Below, piece by piece: positions 28,543-43,000 of a stretch of DNA of 64,000 nt (positions are counted from its first letter, which is position 1; every line of letters begins with the position of its first letter). The notes under the pieces are model-generated. The model searched no databases and was not told the origin of the DNA. It worked only from the letters and a program-made list of their open reading frames with translations. Source of the stretch: Apteryx mantelli (taxonomy: Eukaryota; Chordata; Aves; Apterygiformes; Apterygidae). The position numbers and the translations under genes were made by a program. Location of the stretch: contig NC_089982.1 in assembly GCF_036417845.1 (NCBI RefSeq), positions 44,727,684 through 44,791,683 on the forward strand, written 5' to 3'.

Positions 28543-31500
28543 CTTAAAAATATGTCCCAGTCTTGTTTATATGATGTTATTCAAGAACTGCTATTCCTGA
28601 GTAACTCTTTATGTGGATATTCTTATTCCAGAATCAGCATGACTTTCTCACACTCAGTTTAACTATCTTTCAGTGCATTAAGTTGAGCAAGAACACAGCA
28701 GTTTGGGAAGTGAAATTTAGATCCAGGCTCCTGAAAAATGCTTTCTTGGATTCCCAGGAGATGTGCCTGTTATTAGTGTCCTTAGTTTACAGGATGCTTA
28801 GAAGAAGGAAGATAAGGAGTAATCATCCCAAACCAACTGTCAGTTCAAAATGGTCACATCACACTTGCAGTAAGAGCTAGTAAGGAGACACATCTTTTAT
28901 CTATTTATACAAATTTACAAACACATAGTTTGGGAAATAAAGTTCAAGAGGGAAATCCTTTAAAATGAAACTGCTGCACTGAGTCACCAGTGGGGACAGG
29001 GAAAGAATTTTACCCCTTGTTGATGGATGGAGGTGTTGATCAGCTGATCAAGTACGGGACCTAATACCTTGTCTAACAAAGAGATATTTTCAACTCCAAG
29101 GAAGAGAAACTGTGCATATTTTACAAAGTGAAATGGTGAGCTGATGTACTGGATAAGGAGGAAATAAAATAAGTTGCACAGACCGCTGAGAGGATTTTAA
29201 ATGGGAGGTGGCTTATAGAAGTTGTCACTCTCCAGCTGGATAAGGCTGAACATACTGAGCATAATCTGAGATGTGTGGGTCACTGGAAGCAGGACCCTTT
29301 TGTCAGGAAAATGTGCAACTACTCAGCTGTACTGTGACAGGGAGAGAGAAATCTTTCTGATTTAAACTCACTGTAGGTAGAAAGGTGCTTTTATTTGCAT
29401 CTTACTTGACCTTGTTATGTGTTAAGAGTGATTTCAGAGTAGCTGTATAATAAGGAAATGTTCCACACCCAAAACCATAGTATCTCTATATCCATCACAT
29501 TTACAAACCAGTGCATCAGGGCATTTGAACAAGTGCCTAGCTTCAAAACACATTCCCCAGTGTACGCAAAAGGTAGCAGCTGCACAGTCCAGGTGGAGAA
29601 CTTGTATTACAGGAGTCTGGAGAGGAAGAAGGGCTTTCTGGTGATGCATCATTATGGCAAAGCTCACTGACAATCAGCAGAATAGTGGAGACCACTCCTG
29701 GACTCTGGGTGGCCTGAGGGGAGTTTGCCACAGTCAGCAACTGCTCCTAGCTGGCATGAGCCACAATTTCAGCACCTTTAGCTTGCTGAAGCAGGAAAAA
29801 AACATATACTTCAGCCCCAAAACACAGATTCCAGCCCCCAGTATGCAGACCACACAAGAGTGTTAATAAGGAAACACTTAACCCCCAGAACACATGGCAG
29901 AGCTGGATACAGCCCAGGGAAACCTTCAGAAGCTGCCTCAGTGACTTTATGAAATTTCTGGAAATTCTGAACTTTTTCAGAATTTCAGGCAGAGGAGATA
30001 ATGTTTCTTAGAGGTGAGGAGCTGCATATAGGAGTAGGTTTTACTTTTGTATCAGTTTGTTCTTTATTAGCATATGTGAATTGTTCCCTTTCGCTATTTT
30101 CTTTCTGTTGCTTGGAAACATTTTGTAAGTTGTCAGCACTATATCCTAGGCTGATTTAAGATTCAGCTAGAATGAGCTTTAATGAAAAAGCACATAGTCT
30201 GTTTTTCTTTTAAATAAACACCCCAGGAATATTGAATTGAAAGCTTTCTTGCTTTGTCAGGTTTTAAGCAACTAGAAATTACTTTTACTAGTACAACAGC
30301 ATTGAATATACTTTTACAGTAAGGTCAGCTTCTCCTCCTTAACCCTGTAGGCCTGTTGGTGAGGCAAAATTTCTCACCAAAACCATCATCCCTTTTCCTG
30401 AGAACCAGACTGATGCTGTTGCATGCATTACATGTCACTAATTAAATGTAGATTTTTTTGTATTACTCTTTCAACTTTCTTTTCCGGTTGTAGTCTCAGA
30501 GAGATAAGTTTTGCTGATAAACCGACCACATCTAAGATATAACTTAGCAGAAGCACATCTCTAGGACTCTGATTCTGCAAGCTTTTGAACACTTGCCAGA
30601 GACATACTGTTCTCCCTTTAGAGTTTGTGAAGGTTAATGATGCATAGTTTCCTTAGCATCATACTTCTGTAATACTGACCATGGGACTCAAGTCACTCAG
30701 TGTGAAGGTGCACTGAAAAACTGTGTGGGACACATGCAAAGTGCCCATGTCTGGCATTTTAAAGTAAATGTCACATCAGTACTCTTAAATGTCTGGTTCA
30801 ATATGTGGGAATCTCCCACAGAAATTCCTAAGCCTAAAGTAGGATAATTAAAATGATTTGATTATATGAAATTGTCTCCAGGAGAATTCCTGTTAATGAC
30901 TCTACGTTAATAACTGTCTCTAAATGTTTATTTTACTTACGGAACTGTCAGCAACATGCTGACCTCTTTCCTCCAAATATTATACACTACTGTTCATAGA
31001 TGAAGGAATATTAACAGGTTCATCATACCATAGAAACCACACTATTTAATAGTTTTAGAGTATCATATTCCAGCATCATATGTTGCAAAGATCCCTACTT
31101 AATGTGAGCAGCTTGAAGTACACTGTATTGTATATAAGACATGCTAGTTGAAAGATAGCCATGTTCTGAGCAAGTTTATTCTCAAATAATTTTAAACACA
31201 TAGGCCTAAAGTCCCAACTATATTGTAACTCATAAACATTCACTACTTCTGCTGAGATATGCAGTGATATTTCCCTAATTAAATGAGCTACCAAGATGAT
31301 GATCTTAAAAGTTCAGGCTAGCTGATTGGTTGTTCTGATACATGTTAACTGGTTGAGAAGAAAAGCAGTGCAGAGAATTTTATGATATCTCATTTTGAAC
31401 ACAGTTGCATGTGCGTACTATGCCCAGTTCTAAGATCCCTCCCCTCTGAGGCCTGGGGATGATCATCTGTACCCCGTTTTGAATTTACAAACAAATCTTG

Positions 31501-34500
31501 GAATAAACAGAAAGGCAACATACAGTAATGGGGAACAAAGAACCAATGGAGGAGAAAAGACTGATGGCAAATATTAGGAAAGAGTCTGCACCCTTCACAG
31601 TGGTACTACTCTCATACTTAAATCATGTGTGTATGTGTTTTTCTGGGTCTGGGGCTAACTGCACCTAGCTCTCTTTCAAGTGGCAAGCAAGTGCAAGAAA
31701 CTTAGATACCTCTGGTGGAGGCTATAATTCAGACTTCTGTATCAGAAAGTCAGGGACCTTAAAGGAGAGCTGCAAAAGACCTGGAAAGTGGAAGCGAGGA
31801 GAACATGACTTTGCCCAGCTGTGGTTTAGTGTTGGTATTTAGGATTGGAAGATGCTTATTTGGTGAATTTTAAGTTCATTTCCCATTTTCTGTTAATTTT
31901 TGGTTTTATTAAAAAAAAAAAAGGTACTGAATGTGGACTAAAGCCCTTCTGAGATAATGAACTAAGCTAAACTTTAATCTCTGAGGAGGCTGACTCCTTT
32001 TCCTTTGTGGAAAATTCTTTTGAAAGTTTGCCTCAGGGAGCATTATAAAACCCTGAATTACTACTGGATGGTGAGTGTGAATGATATCAAGAGTGTCAGT
32101 TGGGGTAACAGGTTGGTGCACATCCTGAGCGCTGAGCAGTGTAAGATTAAAGTGCAGGTGGGTCATGGCAGATTCCCTTTAAAGCTGAACTGTGTTAATC
32201 TGCAGAAGGCAGAGTATAGCTTGTTCATCTGCTGGATCAGAGATCCTGCTACCTTGTTTAATCTGCTCTTTTGTCAAGTAGCCAGTTCACAGCCTAAGCT
32301 CTGTGCCATATATTTGCTTATTTTTAATGTTTGTATGTTGCACAATAAAAACATGTGAGATGCAGAAATAAAATTTCAGTTTTATCAGTTCCATTTTGAA
32401 GTAGATTATCCATTTGAGCAGAAAATCATGGCTATTCTAAAGCTGTATTTTCCTCTACACAAACATACATGGAAAGAGAAGCAGCATTTATTAACTGATG
32501 GTACATTAATGTCATCTATGGACTTAGGGAAACAAGGTGATAATAGGATTAATGTGTAAAATATAATATTTGAGGTCAATAGATCTAGTGCTTTATCTAA
32601 TAAGTGTAGATGAAATCTCACACAAGATATTAGAGAATGCAGTGCTTTGTACTGCAGAATCTTCCATTCCTATTCCAACCACATAGCCATAATCATAAGT
32701 CATTCATGACAGAAATCAATGATCTTAGTTTTCTGATAGCTTTTGTTCACTGTTCCTAGGAACTGTTTTCTATCTTTTCTCAAGAGGGTATTTAGAATTT
32801 AAGCTCCCTCTCTGTTTGTTTATTATGTACAGTACCATTCATTTGCTGAGTGACCACAGTGCCAAGTTCCAGCTTGGCATTTGTGGAACATTATCCTTTC
32901 AGTCCCTTGAGAATACATGCTTCAGCCTCTCTGATGCCAACAAATTCTCAGCACTTTAATGAAGTGGTGTGGCCTAGGCTGAAGTGGGCAGAAATATTAC
33001 CAGCATGTCTCAGTTTTTGTGGCTACAAAACGGGGCAAATGACATAGATACTTATCTATGATAACTTTTCAAAGAAACAATATGAAGGAAAACTTATGTT
33101 TTCTGATTCTGTGTTTGAATAAAAACTCTAATTGAATAGGTGGAGCATGCAAATATTCTAGTACATGTCATATCCTATAGCAAACTCTTAAGAGAAATGA
33201 AAAAATGTGCAGCAGTAGGCCAAACTCATAAAAGACTATGTAATTCTGCTCCAGTAAAATTGACCTTTTCCAATCAGCTGTATGGTAGGTCAGTATGAAG
33301 GCAACAGACCTAACTTACAGAATCGGAATTGCCAGAGTAGTTGCTTTCCAAACACAGTGGTTTACCTGATCAAAAGCACTTGTTATTTTCCCATCAATGC
33401 TGCTAATTGACAGTGCCTCAAAACCTGTTTTGCTATTATCTGGAGGTAAGCGGAGGACAACTACCATCATTGAGAAAATACTGATTTTTTTAGGGTATCC
33501 TGTGTTTGTTCTGCAATTTTAAAATAGACACAGGATACAATTTAAACCATTGCGTGAAGAAGGTGGTGTGATTAAATCTGGAAGTTGTGTTCTCTTAGCC
33601 TTTCATTGCTCAATTTTCACAAGTTAAAAAAATCATTTAAATTCCCTTTTACAACCAGCAGTGGGTCAGGTTGTTCTTTATTAAATCTAGCCCATTGCCC
33701 CACTGCCAGATCCGGCCATTACAGATTCAGCAGCTGATTAAGCATACAAGGCAGAGGCTTTAAATCTCTTAATTTATCTTGATGTGCTTTGTTTCCACAC
33801 ATCCTCTTTTAGAACAGATTAGTTGGTCTGTTAGGTTTCTGAGGTCTGGCTTTGTACCTGTGTACTGGCAAGGGAATCCCATGCCTTCTTGTGAGTTAAC
33901 AATGAGCTGAGACAGGGAAAGGGGAGCCAGAACAAACTGTCTAATTCTCCATTAGGATTAGACAATCTCATAGCTCCTCATTAAGAAGCAAAAACCTGCT
34001 GGTCAGATTTTGAGTAGGCAAAAGGACAAGGTGCTGTTGCTGAGCTGAATATGGCTGACAGTTCTATGGAGAAGAGGTGACAGAGGCAGGGAGCCGATTT
34101 TGCTGGGGGTAGTTTTTAACAGTTAGTGTGAAACTGTCGTCTTAATTCCATTTCTACTGAACTGGACCAGTCTTTCTTCATCTCACTCCTCCCTGTCTGT
34201 TCTTCTCTGCTCCAGGCTCATCCAGATTCACATCCTAAGAACATGTTTCCACTTGAATGTTGGGAGCCTCTGGGATAGTCTTTATTTGGTACAATACAAA
34301 AGCAAGCTCACATTCCCCAGTACTGCTGAGTTGACCATTCCTGTGTGTATATTTGCATGATCTTCAGGAGTTGGTGACTTAGTTGTCTCACTGAAGAACT
34401 CAGACTTAGTCTCCCACAAGGAACTATGAGGTATGCCAGAGCAAATGAAGAAGAGGGGTACTTTGGTCACAATACCAAGCCAAAAGGAAGGAAGTGAGTT

Positions 34501-35738
34501 CTAGTGAACTTTCTAACTGGTGGTCTGACTTCACTAGCCCAGCACAGGGCCTTTGGTCATGCTCCCCAAGTGCCCTTCTCTAGTCAGGAAGTAGGCTGGA
34601 GTTTTGGATGCAGTGCCATCACCTGAACTGTACAGTTTGCATCTTGCAAAGCCATCTGCAGTCTCTTGTACATTGAAAAATTATATGACATAGCATAACG
34701 TTAGCCTCCTTACAGTATCACAAACTTCCCCAAGAAGTGTCTTTAGCTACCTTCTGACAACTGAGTAACAACTGGGAATAATGAGCTTCCATGAAGCAAT
34801 GAACACTGTCTTTGATGATATTTTAGCTCCTGCATCAATTTTACATGGAACATCTCCAATAATTACCTAGATTTTTTTTTCTGAAAAACATGTGAAACAT
34901 ATAAGTACTTGAGAGGCTCTCAGTCCTTGCTTCCCTGCTGAGAAGTGATCGGTTTTCTCTGGAGCTTTTTTCTGAAATTGGTGTGCAGTAGGAACACAGT
35001 TCACTTCTTGTGGTGCTATATCATGTAAAAACATTTGGCTAGTGTTCTGAGGCTGTTTCTAGCACTAGTTACAGCATTCAGGTAAGTATGTTAAATGTTC
35101 TAATAAAATAACTAATAGTCTGATATAGACTACATGAATAATGGAGATCTGGAGCCTCTTACCTCACTCGCAGCATATATATTAAAGAATGAGCTCTGTG
35201 CTTAATAGAGATTACATGGGGAATACAAAATGTAGACACTATAGTTCTGAAAAGCAGTTTTATTCAGCAGCAGATTATTGTCATTCCACTGCAAACTTAT
35301 GAAAAATGGAGTGTCTAGTTAAAAGAATACAGAAAAACAGACTATTAAAAGGTAGATATCGGTCTATGTAGAAATACAGCATTTCAGTTAAAATATGTGA
35401 AAAAACATTTATCAATACATTTGATGTGTGTGCTACCAAGTTGTCTACAGTGTCTACAAAAACATCTAGTTTAGGGAGTCCCTTGCACTTGGCAGGCGAT
35501 CCTCTGAACAAGATAAGGGAATGTATCATAAAGGGTAAATCAATGATACTTTTTTGAAGTGAACAAAGAAAAGAACATAAAATATTCACAGACCAGTATG
35601 TGACTGAGGACACTTTTATTTCACTTGTATCTTGGGATTTATGTCTTTATCTGTTCTATTGATGTTGTTCTGCAAAAGTAGCTTGCTTCAGCCTATTGAT
35701 TAGTTCAGCATGCACCAACCTGGGAGTAGTAAACTGTA

Positions 35739-35771
35739 CATCTGCACAATTTAAATTGAATTGTACAGATG
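35739..35771. repeat. Imperfect hairpin around an AATTTAAATT core
   Basis: CATCTGCACAATTT and the reverse complement of the right arm (CATCTGTACAATTC) agree at 12 of 14 positions, with a 5-bp AT spacer. This could be a chance structure or a decayed MITE end. Confidence 0.5.
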
Positions 35772-37826
35772 GGTGTGAGTGATTTTGCCCTAAAACAGAC
35801 AATTGAAAAAACATTAGGCTCCTCTGATTTATTTTAAAAAGGGAGGAATTTAGGGCAAACAAAACAAATTCCAAACAGCAATACACCCCCCCCAAAAGGT
35901 ATCAAAATGGAATGTTGCATGATATGAAGTTGTGGGAGAGAAAGCAAGCAGGTAAATCTCCTTCAATGCAATACTGATTTTTAAACACAAAGAAGAGATT
36001 ACATTGGATAGAGAATGTTTAACCAAGGACAAGATGGCAGAAAAGAAATGCACTTCCACCAATCCCCTAAGGAAGCTCCAGTCACCTAAGCAGAATCATA
36101 AAAAAGGACTAGAAATCTCTTCCCTGATGTAGGCTATCCTGAGAGAAGGGCGAGGGAATGTTTTTCATACTTTTATAATGATTGAGGGGGGCAAAAAAAT
36201 CCTTGACTTCAGGAATCTCTTCTTCCTCTATTTGAGTATGTTTAAAAAACAAATGAACAAATGATTAAATGAGTTAGAGTTGTCTGATTTTTTTTTAAAT
36301 ATATTTTGAATATATTCAGTCACCTGTGGATGTTTTTGAGTAAGGAGAAAAATTGTCCATTTTAATCCCCTTAAATTTCTTTCTGTTTTTTATCATCTTC
36401 TCCTGAGGCTGTTTACTCTGCACATATAAGGATAATGATAATGAAGGAGGCATTTTAAACAGGCAGGATCCATATTTGTCCCCTTGTGGGGGACCTTCTT
36501 TTTCTGGCTGCTATTTTTTTGAGTCCTGCTTTCTGACTAAAGTAGTGTTCACCAGGCAGGAAAGAGCGGATACCAAAACAACTCAGGAGCTAGGTATGCA
36601 TTTAATAGGGCTAATCTTTCAGGTAAAAGCAGTAAGAGGCTGTAATCAGCTTCAGAAAGAGGGAAGGTGCTGGTGGAATTTATTTTGTTTAGCTGTAATT
36701 ATCAGTTGAGAATGACTGGGCATGGGGCAGTGTATTTTTTGGGTGGTATGATCAAAACCTATTTCTTTCAAGAGGAGAAGACTGAGATATTTGAAAAAGG
36801 CCAGCTGGTGCACCAGTTATGAGAGCTCCTCAACTCCATGGGTCCCTGACAGGGTGACAGCCTGTGGCCAGCCTAGGATGCAGTTAAATAGTCCTGAAAG
36901 GAATGTCAAAATGGAAGAAAAGACAAAGCTCTTTCTGATAACTCTTGTAGTATTTACTTGCCCACATAGGAAAGTTCTGGTCAGACTAGATGTAATAGGT
37001 ATCTGTTCTCAAAATAGGTGGTGGTTAATGGAATGGCAAATTGATTTGATACTGATGCCTTAAATTTGTATTGAATCAAAAGCAAGGTTTTACACTATCC
37101 ATTCTGTAGAAGGCTGCCTGTTAGTTTTTCTCATTGTTGTGTTGCTGTGGTATGAAATAGGACATGCAACTTATATAAAAAGAAGCTAAGTCTGGCACAT
37201 TTATTGTTTGATGTCATATATTCTGATTTTGAAAAATAAATCCATAACTTAGCTTCAGTTTATGTCACTATTTTTGACCAATTTATAGATGTATTCATGA
37301 TACCATGGATTCACTGGTCAGCCTTTACTGTAAAAGCATAATGACTCAGTTTGGGTGTGGGAGCCAGAGAACTAAATATAGTATGTAGCATCAGAGCCTG
37401 GTACATCTGGAAAAAAAAAATCCATTTGAGGAGTTATGAAAGGTCAGTTTGGAACAGAGGTATTGAGTACAGAAATGCTTGTCTCAACCACTGACTTCAT
37501 TATGTTCTTAGACTCCCCATCCCAGAGGTAGCATTGGGGAGTTGGTGGGGACAAAGAGAAAACAGGAAGGTAAGACAGAAGAAGAGGAAGACAGGGAAGA
37601 AATAGACACTGAAAAAGAACTGATTTTGAAGTCTCTTAGCTAGCTATTCCTGGCTTTGGTGCAGGATGTGAGCCAGAAAATGTCCACTTGTGGGAAAGTG
37701 GAGTTGTAGCACTGTCGATAACTTGGGCACTGTTCCTGAGCTATGTACCAGCTTTGCCTGAGTCCAGTCTCAATAGGAGAGCCGAGACCCCCCCCCATCT
37801 CTCTGTTAAGTTGCTACCAATCAGTC

Positions 37827-38071
37827 AGGTCAGAAAGCCCTGATTATATGTTACAGTACTTATGTCAAAGGGTAACTGCAAGTTGAGGAATTGACATGGT
37901 ATATACATTTGAATAAAACAGGCACTGATTTAAAAGAAAAAAAATCAACATTTGCTAATAAATACCATAATCTGCTTGTGATTATACATAAATTTTTAAA
38001 ACACAGGAGCCAACAGCTATCAGGCCAACCTAATACCAATGAACCTGCATTAAAACACTGATTTATATTTT
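37827..38071 (+). repeat. Direct repeat copy A (245 bp, about 97.6% identical to copy B)
   Basis: By direct alignment with 39833-40077 at a constant offset of 2,006 bp, I count 6 substitutions and no gaps over 245 bp. The matched block runs from AGGTCAGA to TATATTTT, and similarity falls sharply at both ends. The unit is AT-rich, has an A8 run in the middle and shows no coding potential. It matches no repeat family I recognise. The copies lack LTR hallmarks (no TG...CA termini at the boundaries, no visible primer-binding site or polypurine tract next to them), so they are better read as a local duplication or two members of an unnamed repeat. Confidence 0.93.
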
Positions 38072-39832
38072 ATTTGTTTTATTAGTTTTGTGGCACATCT
38101 GTGAGTGTTCATGTGAGATAATTTCCTCCCCATGAAAAATACCTTCTCTTTGTAAGAAGCATTGGGTCTGTGGGGAGCTTGCTTCTATGTTCAGGAGCTT
38201 AGCATGAGCCACCAGCCCGAGGGGAACAACTGCTTGCTGGTACCCTACCCTGGAAACCGCTGGTCTGGAAACTGTTCTGACAAAATTGTTGGAGATGTTT
38301 AGGATGCTCACTTGAACACCTGGAAGTGGACCCGTTCCATATTATAAAAAAGTCACAGCTTATCAATCTGCCACAGTTGCAGACAGGGTCCCACTCTGAG
38401 ACAGTAAAATAGAATACAGCTCTGGCCATATGTATTATTAATAGAATATGGCTCTAGACATTATGTATTCCATGTTTATGGTCAGTTTGAGACTCCTTCA
38501 GTATATTTCATAAATACTTGTAGATAAATTGTGGATGTCTTTCAGCCCTGTTAACTCAACTGAAAAAGGTGAAGAAAAACATATTCTGAAAATATTTTTC
38601 AAAATTGGAGCACCATTTTAAAAAGCAGAATTAAAACATGAAAGACTAGATTAAAAAACACATTAAATAGCCATTGTTTTCCTGCTATCAGTTATGTTTT
38701 TCAGCCTGGGAGAATAGGCAGCTGGCAAGAGCAACTCCTTCATGCGTGAAAGAGCAAATGTCATGTCCCCCTACCCAGCTCTGTCAGTGACTGTTACTGG
38801 CCTGCTACTTCTGTAGCACCAGCTAAGCCAGCACTAGATATTCCAATTTCTGCTTCTACGAAGCCCTGCCAAAGACTGTTACAGAGTGATATATTCTAAC
38901 TGCTGTTGGAAAGGAGAGCCATTTCACCTACCCTTTCAAGGTGAATTAAGGAATGGGGACAGGTAGGGCAGTCCAAACTTCTATTTCATGGGTGCCTCTG
39001 GAAAAGGAGATGCTTACTTTGTTGGCTCCACCTTTGAAGCAGCAGCAAGTCTTTTTACAAGCTCCATGACAGTGGTCAGAGAAAAAGCAGCTGACAAATT
39101 CTTTGGATTATATGCAGAAGTGCTGACACTCTTCCAACGAGAAGATGCTACATATGTGAGCAATCACATATATGAGACTCTTAATAACAGCACTGACTAA
39201 CAATGGCGTCTATATTCTGAAAAATGACAACAGCTCCCTTTCAAAGCTTTACCAGTACTTTCTTTCTAGGTAAATAATTTCTTCTCCTGTTCAAAGTTTC
39301 TGGAATATTAGCAGAAGTACAATGAAAGACATATAGTTTATTTCCACCTGAAATGGAGCCATAGCATACTCTTACTTGGAAATGATCATCCTTTTAGTGT
39401 GTACAAACTCGGCATATACTGTGCAAATTCTTTATTGAAACAATGATCAATTTACAAGCTGGATCACATTTCATTTTGCCACTTCAGCATGAACTGGTCT
39501 CTTTTTGTGGTTTACGGCTGTGAACTATAAAATCATAATAGTTATTCAAATCAAAATACAGTAACTATGCTTCCCAAAAGAACACATTCATATTTGTCTT
39601 ACATTTCTTGTAACGTTAAAAAATATTTCATAATTCATGAAATAAAACTTAAGATACTTTAGTGCAAGCATTTTCTTTGCATCTAAGAAGCTTTCAGTTG
39701 TCCCACAAAGTATGACCTACTTAGGAGGCCAACACTTTAAATAGTGTACTGCCACATTATTCCATGAGAACTTTTAAAATTCAACACTGACTGTTAATAC
39801 TTTTCAGAATTAGTTGCTCTGAATCAAACTGA
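38072..39832. other. Spacer between the two direct repeats
   Basis: About 1.76 kb of apparently unique sequence. It contains a 70-codon plus-strand frame (38988-39200) and two overlapping minus-strand frames (38063-38311, 38199-38429), none with a recognisable domain. No reverse transcriptase, protease, gag-like or transposase signature was seen that would make this the inside of a mobile element. Confidence 0.5.
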
Positions 39833-40077
39833 AGGTCAGAGAGCCCTGATCATATGTTACAGTACTTATGTCAAAGGGTAACTGCAAGTTGAGGAATTGA
39901 CATGGTATATACATTTGAATAAAACAAGAACTGATTTAAAAGAAAAAAAATCAACATTTGCTAATAAATACCATAATCTGCTTGTGATTATACATAAATT
40001 TTTAAAACACAGGAGCCAACAGCTATCAGGCCAACCTAATACCAATGAACCTGCATTAAAACGCTGATCTATATTTT
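39833..40077 (+). repeat. Direct repeat copy B (245 bp)
   Basis: This is the partner of 37827-38071 in the same orientation. The six differences are isolated base changes: two near the left end, two in the middle (CAGGCACT versus CAAGAACT) and two near the right end. Weak, gapped similarity may continue left of the block (TTGCT and AATCA are shared), which would mean the two copies are older than the near-identical core suggests. Confidence 0.93.
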
Positions 40078-43000
40078 GTTTAAATTTTAAAAGACAATCT
40101 CCAAAATGACTGAATGTTAGGTTTAATCACAAGCATACTTAAATCAGACAATGAAAAAGATCAGCAGTAAGTAAGTGCTGCTCAAAAAGAAAAAGGTGAG
40201 TCAGTAGACAGTACTACATTCAAGTGCTCTGATTAATATTGTCTTAAGATTTAGTGCAAAAAGAACAGTAAGTTTAAAAAATCAAATCCAACACTGATTT
40301 CTTGTGCTGCAGAAATCAAGTCACATTTCATGAAGTTTCAGCAAAAGTATTTTAAATAACATAACTATACCCTGCAAATCTCTTTTTCTTCCTAAAGCTG
40401 GCTTGGTCTTCCTTATGCTTTTAGAACGCAAATTCAGTTGGACAGGACTTTCCATATTCAAAGTCTTTTAAGAACCATTACTGTTTGGTGACATAATAAA
40501 TAAAACAGTATAACAAAAGGTGTGCATAGTCCAAATATGGGAACTTACCACTCTGATGTCCCTGAAGTGCTTAAGGTGCATGAAAATCCACAACAATGCA
40601 AATATTAATGTTTCCTTAGAACCATAATTAATTTTGTATTTGCTAATTGTGTTCTTGCACCATAAAAGTTCTTGCACTGTGTAAGAAATATTGCAAGACA
40701 AAATTCTTTATTTTATGCGCACACCGCCAGCAAAGGAAGAGAAAAGATGGGTTTGGATCTCGCTTGCCAACTCTTTTGTACATCTCCTGCAAAAGTGGTG
40801 ACTGAAAGCATGTAAAAAGCTTTATGCTTAGAGGTGTAATATAACAAATGTGTAAAGATACTGAAGACTGAGCAGCATACATGAAAATAGAATAAATATA
40901 TAAAACAGAACCATTACATTCTGTATTTTCTTTAGATACAGTGCTGGTCTGTTTTTATTCCATTAAGTACCACAAAGCTAAATATGCAAAAGCATGTCCA
41001 TTTTTCTGAACATACTGCAGGTCGCTAGAAAAAGTCTTTATATTGGACTAGCTAGACCAGTCTTACCTGTGAAGTCTAGGTTTTGAGTGACCCTAGCTTC
41101 AGTAAAGTCAAAGGAGAAGTTTCCTTTGACTTTGTGAGACCAGTAATTCCACACTGTACCTTTTACAAGCATCTGGTCCAAATAACTGTAGCTCAGAAAT
41201 AATTCACAACATACTTTTGGGAGTGCTTTATACACATGCTTTTTTGGGCCAGCCCTTTGAAAAAAACATAATCTGTATCTTCAAGGAAGATGGAAATTAC
41301 ATTACATTACTACATTTACATGGAGATACTAATGAAAACTATGGGAGTTGTTTGCTCTCAAATGTTTAACAATAAATAAATAATAAACAGGTTGGAGGAC
41401 AGTCTGAGGGCCGCAGTCAGGATCAGAACTGCCTGGTATCAATCACTGTATGAATACATGAAGGAGTCTGGTCTCTTCTGAAAAAAAAATCATAATTTAA
41501 AATAATAAAAACTGAAATACTGTATTATAATATCATGAAATAATTTTAAAGCATTAATTTAAATTGTCTTTAAATTTTAAAGTGTAGCTTTAAAGTTATT
41601 TTTCTGCTTTGAAGGAGAACACACTTGCTCATCTAAGCAATCTGGCTGTTGGGCATCAGGCAGGTAACTTTAAAATGCATGACCCTTGTTTGTAAATGCT
41701 GGACAGACAGGAAAATCAAGATGCTTCTTTATGGTAGGTTAAGGTGAACTAAAAGAATTTAGTGCAAGTTCCTGCTGTTTCTCCCCTCATCCTTTTGCAT
41801 ACCAAAAGCAAATTCAGTGACTTGAAGAAAAAATGATGTGAACAGTAAACAGAAATGTGCTTTGGACTCAAACAAGGAGTTCACAGCTTGGATCAGTAGT
41901 ATTTTCAGTCACGCTGGTCAGGAGTGAGGTTCTTCATGGCGTTCTCGTAATCTACCCTGTGTTCTAGATTTATATTGCTTCACTCTAACTCAAATATTTT
42001 CAGCCACATTCTTAAAGAGCCTTTGCTCTACATGTTTCCTTCTGGACATGTGCAAATATACTTTGTTCAGATGTCTGCCACAGTGGTGAGCACAATCAAA
42101 TGTTAGGCAACCAGATGCTGTAATTTTCAAAAGTTCATAGCTTCATTACAAAATCTGGAGTCTGTTATCAAACATGTACTTTTTTTAGTAATCACAGAAA
42201 GGTAAATATGAAGCCTTCTTTGCATCACCTGCATAAGTCATGGATTGTTCGTATTATTACAATACTAGCGAAGCTCTGAACTTTAACACAAAGAAGTCCA
42301 CACAGAACCCCTGTTCATTATCAAGGGATTTTATAGACAGCTGCAACTACATTGATTTTATTTTGTGTGATTTTGTGTGATTTTATTTACCTGTGCAGTT
42401 AATATAGCTGATGACCTCCAAAGGACATCTTGTGTAGATGTGACTACTTCAAGAAAATGTCTGGAAAGCTGTCCATCCGCCACTTCCCACAGACCTAACT
42501 GACTTCTTTTTCCTCAATACACTACATTCCAGATTTACTTTGAGTATCTGTATGTACACCATAGTCCTTCTTAGAAACTACCAGGTGATAGTTTGTTCAC
42601 CAGTTCCAAACTGAGTGTGTGTCAGATAATGAAGTAATATGCTACTAATCCTGCACAAACTCCTCCTCATAAGTGCTTTCTTTCCAGACTTACTCAGGAG
42701 AAGGTTCTTTTTACTGTCTGTCTGCAACAGAAATTATCACTTCCCTTCCACTTAAGGCATTTCCTGGGATAAGCATTGATCTTTTCAATGTCACAATTGC
42801 CATGATCATTAAAGCTTTACTAGGATAGAGTCACACATACTTGAGCAGTGAACATCTTACCCAAGTCATTTTAACACAGTAAACAATTTGTGCTATCATC
42901 ATTGTAAATTCACAGGACATTTGATTAATTTTTGTTTGAATAAAACTCTCTCAGGCTTATGCTTATAGGTGAATTTCAGCTTGATCCTCAGAATATTAGT

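Larger units (their letters stand above)
18837..37826. other. Gene desert, no recognisable gene
   Basis: About 19 kb without any reading frame that I can tie to a protein family. The longest frames (117 codons at 32005-32358 plus, 124 at 20591-20965 plus, 110 at 35281-35613 minus) have no domain signature and unremarkable composition. Local structures are an AT-rich tract (25240-25365), a palindrome cluster (28313-28365), a 19-A run (28524-28542) and an imperfect hairpin (35739-35771). Confidence 0.6.

Noticed and set aside
32005..32358. 117-codon plus-strand frame followed by AATAAA hexamers
   Set aside because: The hexamer after the stop is suggestive, but AATAAA is common in AT-rich DNA and the translation resembles no family.
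37827..40077. The 245-bp repeats as two LTRs of a small retroelement
   Set aside because: The ends lack TG...CA, there is no visible primer-binding site or polypurine tract, and the 1.76-kb spacer carries no retroviral or retrotransposon protein signature.
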